NCBI GenBank assembly: GCA_014879855.1
Contig: JACSRH010000171.1
Coordinates: 1 to 13,138 of the forward strand
Length of the DNA stretch: 13,138 nt
Direction of reading: 5' to 3'
Source: Caldilineaceae bacterium
GTDB lineage: Bacteria; Chloroflexota; Anaerolineae; Caldilineales; Caldilineaceae
A program made the position numbers and the translations under genes. Below are positions 6,191 through 13,138 of the stretch, one piece after another (positions within the stretch are counted from its first letter, which is position 1; the number at the start of each line of letters is the position of its first letter). The notes below the pieces were generated by a model. It saw only the letters and a list, made by a program, of their open reading frames with translations. It was not told the origin of the DNA and did not search any database.

Positions 6191-7195
6191 TTACGTCTTC
6201 TTTCCTGGCCGGCGCCCAAAGAGAGCGCGCAGTCCACCGCTTTTCTGGCTCTCTGTGGCTGTCTCGGCCACTACTCCCTGTGCTCGCTCAGCGCCATCTT
6301 CGGCCGGGCGGATGAGAATGCCGTCCGCAGTAACTTCCAGCCGGGCGCGGCCGCGAATCTGCGCCTGTTCCAGATATTCGGGCGGAATGTGGACGCGCCC
6401 CGCTTTGTCGAGCACGACCAATTCCTCGAAGGTGACGGCGTGATGTTCGCCGCTGGCTGCATGGCCGTTCTCGGCCAGCCATTCTGGGGTGCGCACGACT
6501 GTCTGGCGCACCGTCTCGCTGGCCAGCATTCCATCGCGGATGGCGACGACGCGGTCGACCTGACGCGCCACCCCTGGATCATGGCTGACGATGATCGTGG
6601 TGACGCCCATCTCGCGCGTCAAGGTGCGGAAAGTGTTGTAGATCAGTTCGGCGGTGGTGGTGTCCACTTCGCCGGTTGGCTCATCAGCGAGCAAGAGCGG
6701 CGGGTCGTTAGCAAGCCCGACCGCGATGGCAACGCGTTGCTGTTCGCCGCCCGAAAGCTCCGAGAGACGGTGGTGCATGCGGTTGCCCAGCCCGACCAAC
6801 GTCAGCAGTTCAGCGGCGTGTTGCCGGCTGCGCTTCATCTTGCCAGCGACAGTCATCGGCAAGACTACGTTGTCGATGGCGTTGAGATAGGGAATCAGGT
6901 TGCGCGTGCTCTGTTGCCAGACAAACCCCACGCGCTCGCGGCGATAGCGGTTGAGCTGGCCGTCAGACATGCGCAGCAAATCCTGCTTGTCCACCAGCAC
7001 GCGCCCTGCCGAAGGCCGATCCAGCCCGCCGAGGATGTTCATCAGCGTGGTCTTGCCACTGCCGCTGGCGCCGACAATGGCCATCAGTTCGCCCGGCTGC
7101 ACGCTCAAGTTGAGTTCACGCAGCGCCACCTGCTCCAGCCCGGCAATCTTATAGATTTTGACCAGTCCATCACAGAGGATGAAAGGTTCCGACAA
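6191..7195 (-). CDS. ABC transporter ATP-binding protein with C-terminal AbrB/SpoVT-like domain, ATPase 1 of export operon
   Basis: The protein has 334 residues, about 100 longer than ATPase 2. The ATPase core is complete: Walker A GASGSGKTT (42-50), Q-loop VGFVWQQ (89-95), signature LSGGEQQR (147-154), Walker B LLLADEP with Glu172, D-loop GEVD, and switch His205 (VSHD). After residue 220 a linker leads to about 257-299, which reads FEELVVLDKAGRVHIPPEYL and then RGRARLEVTADGILIRP. This fits the AbrB/MazE/SpoVT swapped-hairpin pattern (xxDKxGRVxIPxxxL, then GxxLEVxxxDGxIxxRP). A charged tail ends RRPGKKT. The start is TTG at 7193-7195, because GGAG lies 7 nt upstream while a nearby ATG is out of frame. 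It is 109 bp downstream of the permease and abuts ATPase 2. The tail may be a dimerisation or DNA/RNA-contact module; its role is unknown. Confidence 0.93.
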   Translation of the reverse strand: MSEPFILCDGLVKIYKIAGLEQVALRELNLSVQPGELMAIVGASGSGKTTLMNILGGLDRPSAGRVLVDKQDLLRMSDGQLNRYRRERVGFVWQQSTRNLIPYLNAIDNVVLPMTVAGKMKRSRQHAAELLTLVGLGNRMHHRLSELSGGEQQRVAIAVGLANDPPLLLADEPTGEVDTTTAELIYNTFRTLTREMGVTTIIVSHDPGVARQVDRVVAIRDGMLASETVRQTVVRTPEWLAENGHAASGEHHAVTFEELVVLDKAGRVHIPPEYLEQAQIRGRARLEVTADGILIRPAEDGAERAQGVVAETATESQKSGGLRALFGRRPGKKT

Positions 7196-7202
7196 AAGAA
7201 AA

Positions 7203-7206
7203 CTCC
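7203..7206 (-). promoter_or_regulatory. Ribosome-binding site supporting the TTG start of ATPase 1
   Basis: On the minus strand GGAG precedes TTG 7195 by 7 nt. The only close ATG (at 7210-7212 on the plus-strand numbering) is out of frame with the ATPase, so the unusual TTG start is the best supported. Confidence 0.6.
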
Positions 7207-7220
7207 GTTCATGAAAGGAA

Positions 7221-7303
7221 ATTAGAGATTAGAGATTGGAGACTAGACAGTGCGTCTACGATCCCAATCTCCAATCTCCCAATCTCCAGTCTCCAGCTTC
7301 TCC
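7221..7303. repeat. Heptad repeats forming a fold-back in the permease-ATPase gap
   Basis: Two oppositely oriented blocks of 7-bp units flank an 18-nt spacer. The left block reads ATTAGAG, ATTAGAG, ATTGGAG, ACTAGAC (7221-7248). The right block reads CCAATCT, CCAATCT, (C)CCAATCT, CCAGTCT and a decayed unit (about 7264-7303). The minus-strand transcript can therefore fold GAGATTGGAGA against TCTCCAATCTC. The array fills most of the only large gap inside the operon. It could act as a transcription attenuator, RNA stability element or dispersed genome repeat. Confidence 0.8.
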
Positions 7304-7304
7304 G

Positions 7305-10253
7305 CTACACTGTCTCTCCCAGTTTGATCGCCTGGAAAACCTTCATGCGCAGCAGCAGCACGATCAGGACCATAAACGCCACAAAGAACAGCACGCCGAA
7401 CAACATGTAGAGCCGCGTCACCGCAAACCATGCAATTTCGACGGTAAACGGTGGGATGTTAGCCGCCGGGCCGCTGCCAATCTGAAAATACGGGATGAAC
7501 AGTTCGCTGATCAACGCGCCGATGCCGGTGCCCGCGCCCAGCCCCAGCAAAATCAGGAAGGCCAGCTCGCACGATAAAAAGATGGCAAGCTGCCGGGTCG
7601 AAAGCCCGATCGCGCGCAACGTGCCCAGTTCGATAAAACGCCGGCGGAAGGAAAAGAGTGCATAAAGCAAGAAGCCCAGCACGGTCAGCAAGGCCGAAGC
7701 CAGGAAGCCGACCGAAAGCACGCCAAAGAGCCCTTGGCGCTCTGGCCGGCGCAGCTCCTCGGCGATGCGCACCGAGGACGCCTGGTAATCGAGCACGCTG
7801 ATCTCGTAGGTGCGCAACTCGTGGACCATCTGCTCGAAATCGATGGCCGGCGTCGTTTTGATCCAGACATCATAAGGTCGCTCGCCGCCGGTCTGCTCGA
7901 AGATCCAGTCGAGATTGGCAACCATCAGCGGCTTGCCTTCTTCTTCAGGGCTGTACCAGGTCGGGAAATAGCGGAAGTCGCCGACGATGCGCATGGGCAC
8001 GCCGGTCTTGGCGTTCGCAGCATTCAGGCGCAACTGGATGGCGTCGCCCACGCGCAACCCTTGTTGGCGCATAAAGGAGCGCTCGATCAGCACGCCATCT
8101 GATGCAATGGCAAGCGAGTTCATCAGCGCCCCCAGGCTGGCTGAGGCAAAATCTCGCCGCCAAAACGCCACCTGAGGAAAGTCCACGCGATCGACGCCAA
8201 TCATTGTGACGGGCTGCCAGCGATCTTGCATTTGGACGGCTGCGTCGAATTTTCCTACGCGCGTGGCGGCTTCGATCTCCTTGACATTCAGATGCTCGCC
8301 GACAGGGATGAACACCCACTCCGGCCCTGTGATCTCGGTGATCGCGCTCTGCTCAGTTGGCGCGGCCGCGGGCGTAGCCTCGCCCTGGCCTGCGGCCTGA
8401 AAACCTGCGCTGCCAAACGCACTTTCCCCCGCATTCGCGGCCGCGCCCAGCTCCACCAACCGGGCATCAGCGCCAATGGTGTAGTAACTTTGGTCAAAGA
8501 GATGATTATCGAGGGTTTGCGCCAGCGATGCGGTGAAGACTGATAATCCCAACGTCAACATCAACAAGACCAATGGCGTGCTGTACAGCCCCGGTTCGCG
8601 CGCCAGGTAACGCGTCGCCAGCAAGAAGCCGACGCTGCTCGTGCGCGCCGCAAGCCAGGCGATCAACGCCATCAGCATCGGCAGCAGGCGCAGGATCAGC
8701 AGCGTCAACGCCAGGGCCACCAGCGCCGGCAACAGGATCAACAGCGGGTTCTCAAAAATGTCACCGGCGGATGCACCTGCGGGCGTCAGAATCGTCCCTT
8801 GCTGACGCACGAGGTAGATGCCATAAACGGCAGGGATCAACAGCAGCACGTCAAGCCAGGCGCGTTGCCACCAGGGACGCGACACTGTACGCGCCAACTC
8901 TTGTTTGTAGCTGACAATCGTGTGCCGCGCCGCGCCGATTGAAGGCAGCACCTGCGCCAGCAACGTCACGCCCACCGCAATCAGGCCGAACTGCACAGGG
9001 CTGGCCGTCACTTGTATGCGCAAGTTGGAGTCGAGCGAAAAATTGAGAAAAGAGCGCGTCGCGCCAAATGCTTGCGCCACCCAGGCGCTCAACGGCACGG
9101 CCACGACCAGCGCAATCAATCCCAACACCGCGGCCTCCAGCATGGCGACGGCTGCGATCTGAATCGCGGTGGCGCCACGGCTGCGCAAGACCGCGATCTC
9201 ATTGCGCTGGCGACTGACGGCCAGCCCCACCACCAGCCCGATAAAGGCCAGCAACAATGCCACGATCGGGATGCTGAACGCATAGAGCAGCACCGTAAGC
9301 AGCTGCGCGGACGCCTGGTACTTCTTGAGCGCGTCATAGGGCGAACTGTCGAGGCGTGTATTCGGCAACAGGGTGGCCGCGCGCTGCGAAACTTGATCGA
9401 TGCGCGCCACCAACGCGGGCGCATCGGCCGCGGTGACATTAGAGCCATCGACCACCCAATACCACACCATCAACGCGACTTCATCTTTGAGGAGCGAGGA
9501 GATGCGTCCTTCGAAAGTGGCAAACGGCACGAGCAACTGCTCGTCAAAGGCGCGCGGGCGATAAAACCAATACCCCTCCTCGGGGTCGATCGGCGCCCAA
9601 ATCCCGCTCACCCGCACAGGCAGTTGCACCGTGCGCTGTCCTGCGTCCGTTTCCATGTTGCGGAAGGTCAGAAATTCCTCACCGACCTGGATGCCCAGCG
9701 TTTCCGCCAGCACACCGCTGACGGCAACTTCAATCGGGTCGGCAGGGTCGGTGGAGGCGGGCGCCGGCGCGACGCCTTCCAGCCAGATGACGTGTTCTTC
9801 CAACTGCTCAAGCGCGCCAAAGCTCACCCATTCGAGTGGATCCTGGGCATTGGCGTAGTTTTGACTGGTATTGGCCGGGAAGAGACGAAAGTTGTCGGTT
9901 TTGACGTAGCGCACGACATTTTTGACCGGCAGCCCCAATTGCTGAGGGGCCGGACCGGAGAGATAGGCATCGACCGGCTCGATCTCGTTCCACTCTTTGA
10001 CGCCGTAGATCGAGCCGATGTTGCGAAAGACAAAGGCAAAAGCCTGCGGATCGCCCTTGACGCCCTGCCCGGATTTTGTCAGTTCGTCCTGCAACACACG
10101 GTAATAGACAGCGTCCGCATAGAGCGGAATGCTCATGATCAGCGTGATCGCTGCAACCAGGCCGAGGATAGTGGCGATAGCCAGCCAGCGCTGCGCCATG
10201 ACGCGCCGCACCGCGATCAGCAACGTTGCCCATGTACGGAGAAGAAAATTCAT
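7305..10253 (-). CDS. Large ABC transporter permease with two FtsX/MacB-like halves
   Basis: The 982-residue membrane protein is the transmembrane subunit of the export operon. Predicted membrane segments lie near 24-45, 318-345, 365-395, 420-440, 466-484, 502-530, 558-580, 843-868, 888-918 and 945-968. Two large extracytoplasmic domains fall at 46-315 and 581-840. Each half shows the FtsX layout: one helix, a large outer domain, then three helices. The cytoplasmic motif RQRNEIAVLRSRGAT (348-362) in half 1 matches RRRFIELGTLRAIGLS (870-885) in half 2. The second outer domain has a low-complexity Ala/Gly-rich linker (about 603-635). Such proteins drive mechanotransmission rather than moving substrate through the membrane helices. 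The open frame continues upstream of ATG 10253, but that part is out of frame over the adaptor gene and is a shadow. The gap to the adaptor is 19 bp. No strong ribosome-binding site is seen. Confidence 0.93.
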   Translation of the reverse strand: MNFLLRTWATLLIAVRRVMAQRWLAIATILGLVAAITLIMSIPLYADAVYYRVLQDELTKSGQGVKGDPQAFAFVFRNIGSIYGVKEWNEIEPVDAYLSGPAPQQLGLPVKNVVRYVKTDNFRLFPANTSQNYANAQDPLEWVSFGALEQLEEHVIWLEGVAPAPASTDPADPIEVAVSGVLAETLGIQVGEEFLTFRNMETDAGQRTVQLPVRVSGIWAPIDPEEGYWFYRPRAFDEQLLVPFATFEGRISSLLKDEVALMVWYWVVDGSNVTAADAPALVARIDQVSQRAATLLPNTRLDSSPYDALKKYQASAQLLTVLLYAFSIPIVALLLAFIGLVVGLAVSRQRNEIAVLRSRGATAIQIAAVAMLEAAVLGLIALVVAVPLSAWVAQAFGATRSFLNFSLDSNLRIQVTASPVQFGLIAVGVTLLAQVLPSIGAARHTIVSYKQELARTVSRPWWQRAWLDVLLLIPAVYGIYLVRQQGTILTPAGASAGDIFENPLLILLPALVALALTLLILRLLPMLMALIAWLAARTSSVGFLLATRYLAREPGLYSTPLVLLMLTLGLSVFTASLAQTLDNHLFDQSYYTIGADARLVELGAAANAGESAFGSAGFQAAGQGEATPAAAPTEQSAITEITGPEWVFIPVGEHLNVKEIEAATRVGKFDAAVQMQDRWQPVTMIGVDRVDFPQVAFWRRDFASASLGALMNSLAIASDGVLIERSFMRQQGLRVGDAIQLRLNAANAKTGVPMRIVGDFRYFPTWYSPEEEGKPLMVANLDWIFEQTGGERPYDVWIKTTPAIDFEQMVHELRTYEISVLDYQASSVRIAEELRRPERQGLFGVLSVGFLASALLTVLGFLLYALFSFRRRFIELGTLRAIGLSTRQLAIFLSCELAFLILLGLGAGTGIGALISELFIPYFQIGSGPAANIPPFTVEIAWFAVTRLYMLFGVLFFVAFMVLIVLLLRMKVFQAIKLGETV

Positions 10254-10272
10254 ACGCGCTGCGCCGTGTCTC

Positions 10273-11460
10273 TCATGAGCCGACGACGACCTGGCCTTCT
10301 TCGACGCCTTCCAGGATTTCCACGCGATCCTCCGCCTCGACGCCGATGCGTACATCCACGCGGCGCTGCACATCGCCATCTTGCACCACAACGAAAAGGC
10401 GTCCATTGAAATTGCGGATTGCCTGCGGGGGCAGCCAGAGCACATCTGCGGCGCGTTCGACTTCAGCGGTGACGCGCACCAGGTCGCCGATGGCGTAGTT
10501 GCCGGTCTGGGCGGATTCATCGATCGTAATGCGCGTGCTTTTGTCTTTGGCCTCGACGGTCTGTCCGCTGCCGCCGCTGCCGTAGGGATAGGGCAGGCGG
10601 CGGATGACGCCGTGAAGCGTGTCGCCAGGTCGCGACGACAGCACAAAGGTCACTGGCATGGCCTCCGCCAGCAGTTGCAACTGGTTGCTGAGCAGGTCGG
10701 CGCTGATCTCCATGGCGCTGTCGTCTGCCACCGAAGCAACCGGTTGGTACCCCGTCACGGCCTGACCAGGCGTCAGCGAAAGCGACAGCAAAATGCCGTC
10801 GAAGGGAGCAATGATCTGGGCTTCGGCGATCTCCTGCTTGAGTTTTTCGACAGCATAGCGCGCCCGCGTCAGATCGTTTTGCAGCAGCGGACTGACGCCG
10901 ACGCTGAGGCGATCGACCTCAATCTGAGCCAGATCGACATCTTTCTGGTAGGCTTCTACGCCGGCGCGCGAGACATTGGGATCCCGATCGGCGCCATCCA
11001 GCATAATTTGGGCGCGTTCGAGCCTGGTCTGCGCCTCGCGCTGGTCAAGTTCGAGATTGCGCATCGCCTCATCCAGCGTCACCTGCGCTCGCTCCAGCTC
11101 TAATTCGGCGGCTGTCAATTCTCGCTCCAGCGCATCGATTTCGAACTCGGCAATCACGTCCCCTTGTTTGACCAGGTCGTTGCGCTTGAAAAACACAGTG
11201 CGGATACGCCCGTCGGTGCGGAAGTAGAGAGCTTCTTCTTTTTGCGGCGAGATGCGCCCCGAAAAGGTGGTCGTGTCGATCACCTCGCCCTGCTGCACGC
11301 GATAAGTGGGCTTGAGGGCGATTTGCGCCGTGGGAATGGGCGTGGGCGTCGCTTCGGCGGCGCTTTGCTCGGTACGTGTGGCTGGCATTAATGCACAGCC
11401 ACCCAGCATCAGCGCCGCGCTGATGACTGAAACCGCTTTCATAAATTGCCTACGAATCAC
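10273..11460 (-). CDS. Membrane-fusion/periplasmic adaptor lipoprotein (HlyD/MacA/YknX-like)
   Basis: The 395-residue protein starts at GTG 11460, supported by GAGGA 6 nt upstream. A short signal peptide ends in lipobox LGGC with Cys22, and a Thr/Pro-rich spacer follows. The first half of a lipoyl/barrel-sandwich domain (about 55-100) leads into a long heptad-rich coiled-coil hairpin (about 108-215, rich in ELELERAQ-type repeats). The returning lipoyl half is AQIIAPFDGILLSL plus PGQAV (about 216-245). Beta-barrel and membrane-proximal domains then run to the end. This order is standard for MacA/HlyD/YknX adaptors that join FtsX-type permeases. It is the first gene of the operon, 19 bp before the permease. 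The lipid anchor suits a cell where the adaptor stands outside the cytoplasmic membrane. No TolC-like outer membrane gene is present here. Confidence 0.93.
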   Translation of the reverse strand: MIRRQFMKAVSVISAALMLGGCALMPATRTEQSAAEATPTPIPTAQIALKPTYRVQQGEVIDTTTFSGRISPQKEEALYFRTDGRIRTVFFKRNDLVKQGDVIAEFEIDALERELTAAELELERAQVTLDEAMRNLELDQREAQTRLERAQIMLDGADRDPNVSRAGVEAYQKDVDLAQIEVDRLSVGVSPLLQNDLTRARYAVEKLKQEIAEAQIIAPFDGILLSLSLTPGQAVTGYQPVASVADDSAMEISADLLSNQLQLLAEAMPVTFVLSSRPGDTLHGVIRRLPYPYGSGGSGQTVEAKDKSTRITIDESAQTGNYAIGDLVRVTAEVERAADVLWLPPQAIRNFNGRLFVVVQDGDVQRRVDVRIGVEAEDRVEILEGVEEGQVVVGS

Positions 11461-11466
11461 TTGATT

Positions 11467-11471
11467 TCCTC
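11467..11471 (-). promoter_or_regulatory. Ribosome-binding site supporting the GTG start of the adaptor gene
   Basis: GAGGA on the minus strand lies 6 nt before GTG 11460. An in-frame ATG six codons later has only AGG in front, so the GTG start is preferred. It keeps two arginines before the signal-peptide hydrophobic core. Confidence 0.55.
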
Positions 11472-11540
11472 AATGCTACATCCTGACAACGTTTGGGAAA
11501 CTCGCCATTCACGAGGTCCTACTGGGAATGCACCAGACCA

Positions 11541-11569
11541 ATTGTAAATCATCCACGATCCATTGCCAA
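11541..11569 (-). promoter_or_regulatory. Sigma70-type promoter of the export operon
   Basis: On the minus strand TTGGCA (11564-11569) and TACAAT (11541-11546) are separated by exactly 17 nt, each matching five of six consensus bases. Transcription would start near 11534, giving a leader of about 73 nt before the adaptor GTG at 11460. It is the best promoter-like match in the gap and points in the right direction. Confidence 0.6.
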
Positions 11570-11654
11570 AGGATTGCGCCTCGCCCATTCTCATTATCTA
11601 TGCGGCCGAGAGATAGTGATGCCTGCGCAGCAAGCGAAGCCTCTGCCAGGCAAT

Positions 11655-11682
11655 GGCGACACAATCGGCGCATTGTGCCGCC
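11655..11682 (-). other. 11-bp stem-loop downstream of leuD
   Basis: On the minus strand GGCGGCACAAT pairs with ATTGTGTCGCC across a 6-nt loop. The only imperfect pair is G-U in the leuD-sense RNA, whereas the opposite RNA would have an A-C mismatch. It lies 55 nt after the leuD stop, before the export operon promoter, and could end or protect the leu transcript. There is no T-run, so an ordinary intrinsic terminator is not supported. The remainder of 11461-11737 holds smaller dyads (for example TGCCTG 11620-11625 with CAGGCA 11647-11652) and no credible gene. Confidence 0.5.
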
Positions 11683-11737
11683 GTTGCTCTCTGTCGAGCA
11701 GTGCAGCAACCTAAAGTAAAGCGTCTGTTTAATCTGT

Positions 11738-12328
<591 letters not shown>

Positions 12329-12381
12329 GGTGGTTCCATTTCTATACAGGGAATGCGAAATTCCAACTTTCAATTGATGTC

Positions 12382-13138
<757 letters not shown>

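Noticed and set aside
6389..7225. 278-codon plus-strand frame over ATPase 1
   Set aside because: It is antisense to a gene with all ABC ATPase motifs, and its translation shows no domain pattern.
9012..10409. Long open frame of 465 codons on the plus strand
   Set aside because: It lies antisense to the permease and adaptor genes. Its composition is rich in Arg, His and Gln with no recognisable motif, as expected for the shadow of a GC-rich gene.
10254..10646. Upstream extension of the permease frame by 131 codons
   Set aside because: It overlaps the adaptor in another frame, is Arg/Ser-rich and lacks permease features. Membrane-protein character begins at ATG 10253.

Overview
The window is GC-rich and densely coded. 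It is probably chromosomal DNA of a Chloroflexota bacterium (Anaerolineae/Caldilineae type). I infer this from gene content and style only: lipoproteins with a Cys lipobox, an Rpn-type nuclease with EQG repeats, a very large duplicated FtsX permease, and heptad repeats in an intergenic gap. No rRNA or marker gene is present, so the phylum is a moderate-to-low confidence guess. No tRNA, rRNA, CRISPR array or complete insertion sequence was seen.

Left part (1-2994). A left-truncated ArsR-family repressor (minus strand) is divergent from a large secreted lipoprotein (plus strand). The lipoprotein is an S33/TAP-type alpha/beta hydrolase carrying two tandem META/HslJ domains at its C-terminus. The roughly 200-bp divergent gap holds a dyad over the arsR promoter, nested inverted repeats and an extended -10 promoter. 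Both divergent genes may be made from leaderless or nearly leaderless mRNAs.

Middle left (2995-5467). A hairpin-rich gap precedes a TauE/SafE (TSUP) membrane exporter. Close behind it lies an Rpn-family PD-(D/E)XK nuclease ('putative transposase') with seven 12-bp repeats coding EQG[R/L/K]. After that comes a 5'-truncated, frameshifted coding remnant of unknown family.

Middle right (5468-11569, minus strand). This is a complete MacAB/YknXYZ-like export operon, read right to left: promoter, HlyD/RND-type adaptor lipoprotein, 982-residue permease with two FtsX halves, ATPase 1 with a C-terminal AbrB/SpoVT-like hairpin domain, and ATPase 2. The two ATPases abut end to start. A heptad-repeat fold-back lies in the only sizeable gap of the operon, between permease and ATPase 1. 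The gene set suggests one pseudo-dimeric permease served by two different nucleotide-binding subunits. Its substrate cannot be read from the sequence.

Right end (11738-13138, minus strand). leuC (cut by the right edge) and leuD encode the two subunits of isopropylmalate dehydratase (leucine biosynthesis). Hairpins lie between leuD and the export operon promoter.

The most unusual points are the AbrB-like tail on an ABC ATPase, the hydrolase-META-META fusion, and the paired leaderless-looking promoters. None of these is proof of a new system.
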